Shown piece after piece: positions 1-7,189 of a DNA stretch of 17,620 nt (positions within the stretch are counted from its first letter, which is position 1; every line of letters starts with the position of its first letter). The stretch comes from an uncultured Lachnospiraceae bacterium (GTDB taxonomy: Bacteria; Bacillota; Clostridia; Lachnospirales; Lachnospiraceae), in NCBI GenBank assembly GCA_910577735.1, contig CAJTOO010000041.1, positions 1-17,620 of the forward strand, written 5' to 3'. Below the pieces are notes generated by a model, which made no database searches, was not told the DNA's origin, and worked only from the letters and a program-made list of their open reading frames with translations. Made by a program: the position numbers and the translations under genes.

Positions 1-75
1 AGTAGGAGAGACAGATGGATAGATAGAGATTCAGGTTCGGTTTTGAGGGTATGTCTGGTATATAAAAAAAATATC

Positions 76-115
76 AACACTAATTACAAAAAAATGTAAT
101 TAGTGTTTTTTTTTT
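76..115 (+). terminator. Intrinsic terminator of an upstream gene
   Basis: A perfect 13-base-pair stem (76-88 with 95-107, starting AACACTAATT) closes a six-A loop and is followed by an unbroken T run to 115. An A run precedes the stem (63-70), so it could also stop transcription from the other strand. The gene it serves lies mainly outside the window; bases 1-60 show no frame that I can assign to a product. Confidence 0.85.
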
Positions 116-128
116 ATTCTTTTTATGA

Positions 129-196
129 TATAATAAGATAAATCTGAGATTGCAGTAGGGTTTTTACTCAAATTGTGTGAAATGTGTAGGCAATCT
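129..196 (+). promoter_or_regulatory. cheV leader: possible -10 box and inverted repeat
   Basis: A consensus TATAAT lies at 129-134, but the expected -35 region falls in the T run of the preceding terminator, so the promoter is weak or incomplete. Downstream, AGATTGC (147-153) is complementary to GCAATCT (190-196), giving a 7-base-pair leader hairpin about 50 bases before the start codon. I saw no good match to a sigma-28 flagellar promoter. Confidence 0.3.
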
Positions 197-243
197 GATA
201 GATTGAAAGGTATATTCTAAATATATAACGCGAGGTGGATTGC

Positions 244-1143
244 ATGGATACGAAGATTCTGCTTGAAAACGGAACAAATGAGTTGGAAGTACTTGAATTT
301 AAATTGGATGGTAATGCGTACGGTATTAATGTTGCCAAGATTAAGGAGATTATTAATTATCAGGAAGTGACTCCAGTTCCTAATGCGCATCCTAGTATTG
401 AAGGTATATTTATGCCTCGTGATACGATGATTACGGCAATCGACTTAAAGAACTGTCTGCAAAGAGGTGTATCAGAGCCTGGCGGACTGTTCATTGTTAC
501 AAATTTTAATAAGTTGGATATTGCTTTTCATGTGGATTCTGTTGTAGGAATTCACCGTGTATCATGGAGAGAGATTATTAAGCCTGGTTCTACTGTTTCT
601 ACTTCAGAAGATGGTGTTTCCACAGGTATTATTAAGTTTGATGACAGATTGATTATCATTTTGGATTTTGAGAAAATTGTGACTGATATTAATCCTGAGA
701 CGGGACTTAAGATTGCAGATATCGAAGAACTGGGTGAGAGACATAGGATTGATGTACCAATCTTGATAGCAGAAGATTCCCCGCTTTTGAATAAACTGAT
801 TGTAGAATCTTTACATAAAGCAGGATATGTGAATCTGATTCATACAGAGAATGGTCAGCAGGCATATGATGTTATTCAGGAGTGTAAGAGAGAAGGTACA
901 TTGAAGGAACATGTTCAGTGTATTATTACAGATATTGAGATGCCGCTGATGGATGGTCATCGTTTGACAAAGCTGGTGAAGTCTGATGACGAGACAAAAG
1001 ATATTCCGATAATTATTTTCTCATCTTTGGTTAATGAAGATATGATGAGAAAAGGTGAAGCACTTGGAGCAAATGCACAGCTTTCCAAACCGGAGATAGG
1101 AAATCTGGTGAGAGTGGTCGATGGTCTGGTCTTAAATAATTAG
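244..1143 (+). CDS. cheV: Chemotaxis coupling protein CheV (CheW-receiver fusion)
   Basis: CheV couples chemoreceptors to the CheA kinase in the cytoplasm and adjusts the response through its phosphorylated receiver domain. The 299-residue protein has a CheW-like domain (about residues 10-150) joined to a CheY-type receiver (about 170-299). The receiver shows the acidic pair E177/D178, the phospho-acceptor D230 in the ITDIEMP motif, the Ser switch region near 260 and the conserved Lys 282 in LSKPE. The start at ATG 244 is preferred because AGGTGG (233-238) sits five bases upstream; an in-frame GTG at 235 overlaps that ribosome binding site. Length is normal for CheV. It appears to be a single-gene unit because a short terminator follows. 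Its presence implies a motile organism, although no flagellar gene is in the window. Confidence 0.95.
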   Translation: MDTKILLENGTNELEVLEFKLDGNAYGINVAKIKEIINYQEVTPVPNAHPSIEGIFMPRDTMITAIDLKNCLQRGVSEPGGLFIVTNFNKLDIAFHVDSVVGIHRVSWREIIKPGSTVSTSEDGVSTGIIKFDDRLIIILDFEKIVTDINPETGLKIADIEELGERHRIDVPILIAEDSPLLNKLIVESLHKAGYVNLIHTENGQQAYDVIQECKREGTLKEHVQCIITDIEMPLMDGHRLTKLVKSDDETKDIPIIIFSSLVNEDMMRKGEALGANAQLSKPEIGNLVRVVDGLVLNN

Positions 1144-1165
1144 TAGTATACGCCAATACGTAGAG

Positions 1166-1190
1166 GCCGGGAGTTTCCCGGCTTTTACTT
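1166..1190 (+). terminator. Intrinsic terminator after cheV
   Basis: The stem GCCGGGA (1166-1172) pairs with TCCCGGC (1176-1182) around a 3-base loop, followed by TTTT-A-C-TTT. The GC-rich stem is convincing; the T tail is short, so some read-through is likely. Confidence 0.7.
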
Positions 1191-1195
1191 TGTGT

Positions 1196-1211
1196 TGTAA
1201 TACGAATTACA
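1196..1211. repeat. 16-base palindrome at the ribosome binding site
   Basis: TGTAAT-ACGA-ATTACA is a perfect inverted repeat with 6-base arms and a 4-base centre. Its last base touches the AGGCGGAG ribosome binding site (1211-1218) of the sirtuin-like gene. It could be an operator or an mRNA hairpin that hinders ribosome access. This is a pattern observation only. Confidence 0.45.
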
Positions 1212-1226
1212 GGCGGAGATAATGGA

Positions 1227-2024
1227 ATGAATGACAGGATGCAGGAAATAAGAGAAAAAGTGCAGGATGCAGAACTGGTATTGATAGGATTGGGAGAGGA
1301 CTTTCAGTATGACTGGCGGGTTCTTTTGCAGGATAAAAGATATCAGGAGATTGAGCAGGAAATCAGAGATAGTGAGCAGTATGTCTGGATAGTGCCTTTT
1401 TTGCAAAAGATGGTATTGTTGCAAGGATGGGAGGACAGATGGAAGCTCGCATATGATAATTTAAGGGAGCTCATAAAAGATAAAAACTATTTTATCATTT
1501 CACTGTGTATGGATGACAGGATATACGAGACTGGTTTTGAGGAGCAGAGAATTGTAACCCCCTGTGGTGGGTTCCGGAGAATGCAGTGTGATGCTAATTG
1601 TTCTGGCGAACTAACAGAGATTCCACAGGAAACTTATGAACAAGTTATACAATATTATAGAAAAGAATTGTCGCTTTCTTCTTTGCAGGAGCCAGTTTGT
1701 AAGCTTTGCGGTGAAAAGTTAAGATTTAACCAGTTGGGAGTAAGTAAGTATGCGGAAGAAGGATATCTGAGACAGTGGGATATTTATACGAAATGGCTTC
1801 AGGGTACTGTGAATAGAAAATTGTGTATATTGGAATTAGGAGCGGGGCTGGAATATCCACAGATTATTCGGTTTCCTTTTGAAAAGATAGTATTTTATAA
1901 CCAGAAGGCCTTTTTTTACCGAATACATCCTATGATTTATCAATTGGGAGAAGAGATAGGAGACAGAGGCGTAAGCATCAAGGAAGATCCGATAGATTTT
2001 CTGATAAAGGGATTTGTTAAATAG
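1227..2024 (+). CDS. Divergent SIR2-like (sirtuin-like) protein
   Basis: This 265-residue protein resembles clostridial proteins labelled SIR2-like or Sir2-family NAD-dependent deacetylase. Visible features are a glycine-rich stretch IGLGEDF (20-26) where sirtuins bind NAD, five cysteines in a zinc-ribbon-like order (C113, C121, C125, C158, C161), and a second Rossmann-type segment ELGAGLEYPQIIRFPFEK (203-220). I do not see the sirtuin catalytic His motif or the classical GAGxS and NxD signatures, so deacetylase activity is doubtful; NAD or ADP-ribose binding is the safer inference. The start at 1227 has AGGCGGAG eight bases upstream. No signal peptide or membrane segment is seen, so it is probably cytoplasmic. 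It sits between cheV and the acidic repeat protein with no terminator after it. Confidence 0.6.
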   Translation: MNDRMQEIREKVQDAELVLIGLGEDFQYDWRVLLQDKRYQEIEQEIRDSEQYVWIVPFLQKMVLLQGWEDRWKLAYDNLRELIKDKNYFIISLCMDDRIYETGFEEQRIVTPCGGFRRMQCDANCSGELTEIPQETYEQVIQYYRKELSLSSLQEPVCKLCGEKLRFNQLGVSKYAEEGYLRQWDIYTKWLQGTVNRKLCILELGAGLEYPQIIRFPFEKIVFYNQKAFFYRIHPMIYQLGEEIGDRGVSIKEDPIDFLIKGFVK

Positions 2025-2042
2025 TCCAATATGTGATAAAAT
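2014..2042 (+). promoter_or_regulatory. Predicted promoter of the acidic repeat gene
   Basis: TTGTTA (2014-2019) and TAAAAT (2037-2042) are separated by 17 bases, and TGA precedes the -10 box, giving an extended -10 (TGnTAAAAT). It lies over the end of the sirtuin-like gene, 30 bases before the next start codon. This suggests the large gene can be transcribed on its own. Confidence 0.5.
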
Positions 2043-2071
2043 GAGACAAAAAAGTAGGCTGGGGAGAGATT

Positions 2072-4975
2072 ATGAGCTCGAGTGAAGAATATTTAGATAG
2101 TTTACTGGAATCAATATTGAATGGCGGAAAATCGAACAATACAGCTGCACAACAGCAGACAGATGGGAAGGATGTATCAGAGGGGTTGCCAGAATCTGGT
2201 GAGAGCAAAAAGTCTCAGACAGGAGCTGTAAAAGCGAATAAGGCAATGTCTACAGAGGAAATTGAAGAGATGCTCATGTCCATGGGAACTCTTGGCGGAG
2301 AAGATAGACCGGCAGTGGAGGAAAACCAATCTGATAATCTGGTGTTGGATAGTCATGCAGAAGAGCCGGTATCAGATGGCGTGTCACTAGATGATTTGTC
2401 CTTGGAAGAAGTCATGCCAGATGAAATGTCAATAGATGACTTTTCATTGGATGACCTGTCGCTGGATGATATGAGTATAGAGGGAACAGATGATTTGTCA
2501 CTGGATGGACTGGGAACAGGTTCAGATGACTTACTGCCGGATGGACTGGGAACAGAGGCAGACGGTCTGTCAATGGAAAGTGCCGGGCCGGAAGGGTCCA
2601 TGTCGGATGAAATGTCGGTAGATGACTTTTCATTGGATGACCTGTCGCTGGATGATATGAGTATAGAAGGAACAGATGATTTGTCACTGGATGGACTGGG
2701 AACAGGTTCAGATGACTTACTGCCGGATGGACTGGAAACAGAGGCAGACGGTCTGTCAATGGAAAGTGCCGGGCCGGAAGGGTCCATGTCGGATGAAATG
2801 TCGGTAGATGACTTTTCATTGGATGACCTGTCGCTGGATGATATGAGTATAGAAGGAACAGATGATTTGTCACTGGATGGACTGGGAACAGGTTCAGATG
2901 ACTTACTGCCGGATGGACTGGAAACAGAGACAGATGGTCTGTCAATGGAAAGTGCCGGGCCGGAAGGGTCCATGTCGGATGAAATGTCAATAGATGATTT
3001 TTCATTGGATGATCTGTCGTTGGATGATATAAGTATAGAAGGAGCGGATGACTTGTCACTGGGTGGACTGGGAACAGAGGCAGATAGTCTGTCAATGGAC
3101 AGCGCTGGGCCGGAAGGGTCCATGTCAGATGAAATGTCAATAGATGATTTTTCATTGGATGACTTGTCGTTGGATGATATGAGTATAGAGGGAGCGGATG
3201 ACTTGTCACTGGATGGACTGGGAACAGAGATAGATGATTTAGTATTAGAGGATTTTGGAACAGAAGAACCGATGGCGGAAGAGTTTTCGCTAGACAATCT
3301 TAGCATGGGTGAAGATACACAGAATGAGGAAACTTTAGCGGCTGACGTGGATGATCTGGATAGTCTTATGGCAGATATGGATGGAGAGCTGTCCTTGGAT
3401 GATCTGTCCATGAACGAGGAGACAATGTCGGAGGAAGATATCGATCGGCTGTTGAGTGGCGAGAATCTTGATGATACAGACTCTGTGGGGTTGGCAGATG
3501 ATTTGGCACTTTCAGATGGCTTTGCTCTGGAGGAGACAGGGACAGAAGAAGATGATCTTTCTGCACTGTTGTCTGGAATGGATCATGATGAAGATCTTTC
3601 AGAGATTAATGATTTGTTAGAAAAATCTGATCAGGGGCTTCCGGCAGATGATGATATGTTAGCCATGTTAGGGGATGGCGATAATGATGCTTTTGATTTC
3701 TTCTCAGATGATAATGCAGCAAAAGAGGCGGCAAGCATTCGAGAGGTTTCTCCGGAAGAACTGGAGGAAAAGGATAATCCGAAGAGAAAGAAGGAAAAGA
3801 GAAAGCGGAAGAAAAAGGAGAAGAAACCCAGAAATAAGAAAGGTGCGGGGGAAGAAGCATCGGTTGAGAGCGGCGATGCAGACGGGTTAGCGAGTCTGCT
3901 TGAAAATGCGCCGGAAGAAGAAACGGAAAAGCCTAAGAAACAAGGTTTTGGAGCAAAATTAGCGGCCCTTTTGTTTGAGGGAGACGAAGATGAGGATTCT
4001 GGAAACACCGAGGAAGAGGATCTTTTGGGTGATGGTTTTCAGATGGGTAATCTTACGAACGAGAATAGGGAACTTCTGCAGGAACTGAGTGACGAGGATA
4101 AGAAGAATTCCAAAAAGAAGGGCAAAAAGGATAAGAAGAAAAAGAAGGGTAAAAAGGGACAGACCGAAGAAGCTCCGGAGGAAGGAGAAGAGGGAGAAGA
4201 GACAGAACAGAAAGAAAAGAAGCCCAAGAAAAAGAAAAAGAAGAAAAAAGAAGAATCAGAGGAAGCGTCATCTTCAGTACCGGAGAAGAAGCTTGCTAAG
4301 AAGAAAGTGATCACGGTATTCCTGTTCTGTGGCACGATTGCAGCATGTATTATTCTCATGACTTCCTTCCTGCCTAATTATCTGCAGAAGAATGATGCCA
4401 GGGTTGCCTATGATCACGGATATTATGGTGATGTATATGATCTGTTGTATGGTAAAAAGCTGAATGAGGAAGATGAGACTCTGTTCCAGAAGAGCAGTCT
4501 TATTCTGCAGATGGATAGAAAGATTACTTCTTATGAGAATTATAGCAAAATGGGTAAACGTCTGGAGGCTCTGGATGCCCTGCTCAGCGGTGTGGCCCGT
4601 TATCAGGAGATGCTGCCCAAAGCAGAACAATATCATGTTACCAGCGAAGTCAGGGAACGTTACGATCAGATTATAGAGAGACTTTCAGCTGACTTTGGGG
4701 TATCAGAAGCGGATGCATTGGAGACTGTTGCATCAGAAGATGATGTAACCTATACCCAGAGAGTACAGGCAATTATCGACGGTATCATGTATGGTGCCGG
4801 AGAAGATGTACCGGAAGTGAAGCAGGATGTACTGTTAGAAGAAGAGGAGATTATTTCAAGACTGGAAGGGATAGAAGAGGAAGCAGACCTTCCGGAAAAT
4901 GAAGTACAGCAGGACGATTTCCAGACAGAAGAGCCTTTAGATAATGTGGAGCAGGCGGATGGTAGCGATAATTGA
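2072..4975 (+). CDS. Membrane-anchored acidic Asp/Ser/Leu repeat protein with lysine-rich stem
   Basis: I do not recognise a named family. The 967-residue product has distinct zones. Residues about 1-115 are polar and acidic. About 116-390 is a tandem repeat of a 62-residue unit rich in DDLSLDD and SIDDFSLDD motifs. About 390-560 is acidic without clear repeats. Around 567-596 and 675-745 are lysine/arginine-rich tracts separated by an acidic linker. One membrane segment follows (about 746-767, VITVFLFCGTIAACIILM). A C-terminal helical domain of about 200 residues, possibly TPR-like, follows, and the tail is acidic again. The positive charge just before the membrane segment predicts that the acidic part is cytoplasmic and the C-terminus is outside. 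GGGGAGAG (2061-2068) precedes the start. The composition resembles acidic regions of FimV-type scaffold proteins, but no homology is claimed. Placement beside cheV suggests, without proving, a cell-pole or envelope role. Its last 17 bases overlap hisH. Confidence 0.75.
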   Translation: MSSSEEYLDSLLESILNGGKSNNTAAQQQTDGKDVSEGLPESGESKKSQTGAVKANKAMSTEEIEEMLMSMGTLGGEDRPAVEENQSDNLVLDSHAEEPVSDGVSLDDLSLEEVMPDEMSIDDFSLDDLSLDDMSIEGTDDLSLDGLGTGSDDLLPDGLGTEADGLSMESAGPEGSMSDEMSVDDFSLDDLSLDDMSIEGTDDLSLDGLGTGSDDLLPDGLETEADGLSMESAGPEGSMSDEMSVDDFSLDDLSLDDMSIEGTDDLSLDGLGTGSDDLLPDGLETETDGLSMESAGPEGSMSDEMSIDDFSLDDLSLDDISIEGADDLSLGGLGTEADSLSMDSAGPEGSMSDEMSIDDFSLDDLSLDDMSIEGADDLSLDGLGTEIDDLVLEDFGTEEPMAEEFSLDNLSMGEDTQNEETLAADVDDLDSLMADMDGELSLDDLSMNEETMSEEDIDRLLSGENLDDTDSVGLADDLALSDGFALEETGTEEDDLSALLSGMDHDEDLSEINDLLEKSDQGLPADDDMLAMLGDGDNDAFDFFSDDNAAKEAASIREVSPEELEEKDNPKRKKEKRKRKKKEKKPRNKKGAGEEASVESGDADGLASLLENAPEEETEKPKKQGFGAKLAALLFEGDEDEDSGNTEEEDLLGDGFQMGNLTNENRELLQELSDEDKKNSKKKGKKDKKKKKGKKGQTEEAPEEGEEGEETEQKEKKPKKKKKKKKEESEEASSSVPEKKLAKKKVITVFLFCGTIAACIILMTSFLPNYLQKNDARVAYDHGYYGDVYDLLYGKKLNEEDETLFQKSSLILQMDRKITSYENYSKMGKRLEALDALLSGVARYQEMLPKAEQYHVTSEVRERYDQIIERLSADFGVSEADALETVASEDDVTYTQRVQAIIDGIMYGAGEDVPEVKQDVLLEEEEIISRLEGIEEEADLPENEVQQDDFQTEEPLDNVEQADGSDN
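2417..3232 (+). repeat. Tandem 186-bp coding repeats (last complete unit 150 bp)
   Basis: The marker TTTTCATTGG recurs at 2441, 2627, 2813, 2999 and 3149, giving spacings of 186, 186, 186 and 150 bases. Units are nearly identical at DNA level, not just protein level. Each unit encodes 62 residues; the 150-base unit lacks 12 codons, the segment encoding GTGSDDLLPDGLE-like residues. All spacings are multiples of three, so copy-number change would keep the reading frame. Within each unit a shorter DDLSL-type 5-residue period is visible. Confidence 0.9.
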
Positions 4976-5564
4976 TTATGATGCCGGTAATATCCGGAGT
5001 GTAGAAAAAGCAGTAGTTTCCCTGGGATATGAGGCGGTGTTAACAAGAGATGCAGATACGATTCTTTCAGCAGATCATGTGATACTGCCGGGGGTGGGTG
5101 CTTTCGGTGAGGCCATGGATAAGCTGACAAATTATGGGTTGGTAGATGTGTTAAAGGCCGTAGCGGACAGGAGGATTCCTTTATTGGGGATTTGTCTGGG
5201 ATTACAACTGATGTTTGAGGATAGTGAGGAGGCACCGGGAGTAAAAGGACTTGGCCTTTTTAAGGGACATATTTTACGGATTCCGGAAAAAGAGGACTTA
5301 AAGATTCCGCACATTGGCTGGAACTCTTTACAGTATCCGTCCGAGGGGAGATTGTTTGCAGATATCCAGAAGGATTCTTATGTGTATTTTGTGCATTCCT
5401 ATTATCTGCAGGCACAGGAGCGGGAGATTGTTAAGGCTGTGACAGAGTACGGGGTAGAGATTCATGCCTCAGTAGAGAAAGATAATCTTTTTGCCTGTCA
5501 GTTCCATCCGGAGAAAAGTTCGGATGTGGGCATGAAGATATTGCAGAACTTTATGGAAATATAG
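4959..5564 (+). CDS. hisH: Imidazole glycerol phosphate synthase, glutamine amidotransferase subunit HisH
   Basis: HisH releases ammonia from glutamine and passes it to HisF for the fifth step of histidine synthesis, which also yields AICAR for purine synthesis. The 201-residue protein starts with the typical VAIIDYDAGN and carries the class-I amidotransferase triad: C79 in GICLGLQ, and H183 and E185 in CQFHPEKS. The ATG at 4959 is chosen because the family starts at MxAIIDYD and GGAG (4948-4951) lies seven bases upstream; an in-frame ATG at 4944 would add five atypical residues. The start lies 17 bases inside the upstream repeat-protein gene in another frame, so translation may be coupled. 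hisF follows after 18 bases. Confidence 0.95.
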   Translation: MVAIIDYDAGNIRSVEKAVVSLGYEAVLTRDADTILSADHVILPGVGAFGEAMDKLTNYGLVDVLKAVADRRIPLLGICLGLQLMFEDSEEAPGVKGLGLFKGHILRIPEKEDLKIPHIGWNSLQYPSEGRLFADIQKDSYVYFVHSYYLQAQEREIVKAVTEYGVEIHASVEKDNLFACQFHPEKSSDVGMKILQNFMEI

Positions 5565-5582
5565 TAAGACGGAGTAAGGCAT

Positions 5583-6344
5583 ATGCATACGAAACGTATT
5601 ATTCCCTGTCTGGATGTGAAGAATGGCAGAGTAGTCAAGGGTGTCAATTTCATCAATTTTAAGGATGCAGGTGATCCGGCGGAAGTTGGTGCCGCTTATG
5701 ATAAATCCGGTGCGGATGAACTGGTTTTCCTGGATATCACAGCTTCTTCCGATGCCAGGGCCACGGCAGTAGAAATGGTACGTAAAGTGGCAGAAAAGGT
5801 GTTCATTCCCTTTACCGTAGGCGGCGGAATCCGCACGGTAGAGGATTTTAAGGCAATTTTGCGAGAAGGAGCGGATAAGGTGTCAGTCAATTCGGCGGCC
5901 ATTATGAATCCGCGGCTTATCAGTGATGCGGCTGATAAGTTTGGCAGTCAGTGTGTGGTGGTAGCGATTGATGCCAAACGCAGGCCGGACGGCAAGGGTT
6001 TTAGTATTTTTAAAAATGGTGGCCGTGTGGATATGGGAATTGACGCAGTGGAGTGGGCTATGGAGGCTGACAGACTGGGAGCGGGGGAGATTCTTCTGAC
6101 CAGTATGGACGGAGACGGCACAAAGGCTGGATATGATCTGGAATTGACAAAAGCTGTTGCAGAGAATGTATCCATACCGGTCATTGCATCTGGCGGGGCA
6201 GGCACTATGGAACACTTTCATGAGGCATTTACGGAAGGAAAGGCAGACGCGGCGCTGGCAGCATCGCTGTTTCATTTTAAGGAGATGGAAATTCGGGATT
6301 TGAAGATGTACCTGCGCAGTAAGGGTGTATCGGTGCGATTATAG
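5583..6344 (+). CDS. hisF: Imidazole glycerol phosphate synthase, cyclase subunit HisF
   Basis: HisF is the (beta/alpha)8 barrel that uses HisH-derived ammonia to convert PRFAR into imidazole glycerol phosphate and AICAR. The 253 residues match the usual length. The two catalytic aspartates are visible at the canonical positions, D11 (RIIPCLDVKNG) and D130 (VVVAIDAKR). Phosphate-binding glycine motifs occur at GGGIR (80-84) and ASGGAGT near 200. The start has GGAG (5571-5574) eight bases upstream. It follows hisH directly and a terminator-like hairpin comes after it, so hisHF forms the end of a transcript. No other his gene is present in the window. Confidence 0.97.
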   Translation: MHTKRIIPCLDVKNGRVVKGVNFINFKDAGDPAEVGAAYDKSGADELVFLDITASSDARATAVEMVRKVAEKVFIPFTVGGGIRTVEDFKAILREGADKVSVNSAAIMNPRLISDAADKFGSQCVVVAIDAKRRPDGKGFSIFKNGGRVDMGIDAVEWAMEADRLGAGEILLTSMDGDGTKAGYDLELTKAVAENVSIPVIASGGAGTMEHFHEAFTEGKADAALAASLFHFKEMEIRDLKMYLRSKGVSVRL

Positions 6345-6370
6345 TTATCATTTATGAGTTTGTGTGCAAA

Positions 6371-6408
6371 GGGGCATAAGAACGCAGGGGGTGTTCTGTG
6401 CCCTTTTT
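6371..6408 (+). terminator. Terminator-like hairpin after hisF
   Basis: GGGCA-TA-AGAAC (6372-6383) pairs with GTTCT-G-TGCCC (6391-6403) with a small internal loop, followed by TTTTT (6404-6408). It lies 28 bases after hisF and would separate hisHF from ung. The T run is short, so strength is uncertain. Confidence 0.6.
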
Positions 6409-6487
6409 GGAGCAAGGGTGCCAGAAGGCGGCTGAAGGATCTGAAAACGATGAGTTTAGAAATACAAAAGAAAGGGAAGATAAACGT

Positions 6488-7165
6488 ATGGCGATGTTGA
6501 GCAATGATTGGGCGGAAGCTCTGAAAGAAGAATTTCGCAAACCTTATTATAAGGAATTGTATACTTTTATACGTGAAGAATACAATAGTCGGGTGGTGTA
6601 TCCGCCTGCAGAGGATATTTTTAACGCCTTTCACTTTACACCGCTTAATAAAGTGAAAGTGCTGCTTTTAGGGCAGGATCCCTATCATAATGAACACCAG
6701 GCTCACGGGATGAGTTTTTCAGTATTGCCTGATCAGAGGGAAATCCCGCCTTCTTTGCAGAATATTTATCAGGAGCTTCATGATGATCTGGGATGCTATA
6801 TTCCTAACAATGGCTATTTGAAAAAGTGGGCTGACCAGGGAGTGCTTTTGCTCAACACGGTGTTGACAGTGCGTGCCCATCAGGCAAATTCTCATCAGGG
6901 AAAAGGGTGGGAGCACTTTACAGATGCAGTGATACAGGCTGTAAATGAGCAAGATCATCCGGTGGTGTATCTGTTGTGGGGAAGACCTGCGCAGAATAAG
7001 ATGTCTATGTTGACAAATCCCAGGCATTTGATCCTGAAGGCACCCCATCCAAGCCCATTATCAGCTTACCGGGGATTCTTTGGATGCAGGCATTTCAGTC
7101 AGTGTAATGAATTTCTAAAGGCCAACGGCGTGGAACCGGTGGACTGGCAGATTGAGAATATATAG
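6488..7165 (+). CDS. ung: Uracil-DNA glycosylase, family 1
   Basis: Ung removes uracil from DNA and starts base excision repair. The 225-residue protein has the family-1 motif GQDPYH (62-67) with catalytic D64, and the second active-site motif HPSPLSAYRGFFG starting at H187; both residues fall at the same numbers as in E. coli Ung. LLNTVLTVRAHQANSHQGKGW (about 121-141) is also typical. ATG 6488 is chosen because AAGGGAAG (6472-6479) lies eight bases upstream and the family has no longer N-terminus; the open frame extends back to 6398 but over the preceding hairpin. lysA begins 24 bases after the stop, so the two genes are probably transcribed together. Confidence 0.96.
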   Translation: MAMLSNDWAEALKEEFRKPYYKELYTFIREEYNSRVVYPPAEDIFNAFHFTPLNKVKVLLLGQDPYHNEHQAHGMSFSVLPDQREIPPSLQNIYQELHDDLGCYIPNNGYLKKWADQGVLLLNTVLTVRAHQANSHQGKGWEHFTDAVIQAVNEQDHPVVYLLWGRPAQNKMSMLTNPRHLILKAPHPSPLSAYRGFFGCRHFSQCNEFLKANGVEPVDWQIENI

Positions 7166-7189
7166 AGGTACGAGAGGAGATTTTGTGTC

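Noticed and set aside
2353..3411. Long open frames on the minus strand across the repeat tract (up to 352 codons)
   Set aside because: They are by-products of the GAT/TCA/CTG-rich repeat on the + strand, giving Ser/Pro/Lys-rich text without ribosome binding sites or recognisable domains.
3606..4359. Phe/Ser-rich minus-strand frames and Lys/Arg-rich + strand frames over the lysine-rich region
   Set aside because: They mirror the AAG/GAA-rich codons of the 967-residue gene; no start signals or independent features.
5883..6275. Minus-strand frames opposite hisF, and similar ones opposite lysA, mutS2-like and the TIM-barrel gene
   Set aside because: They are shadows of well-supported + strand genes with canonical catalytic residues.
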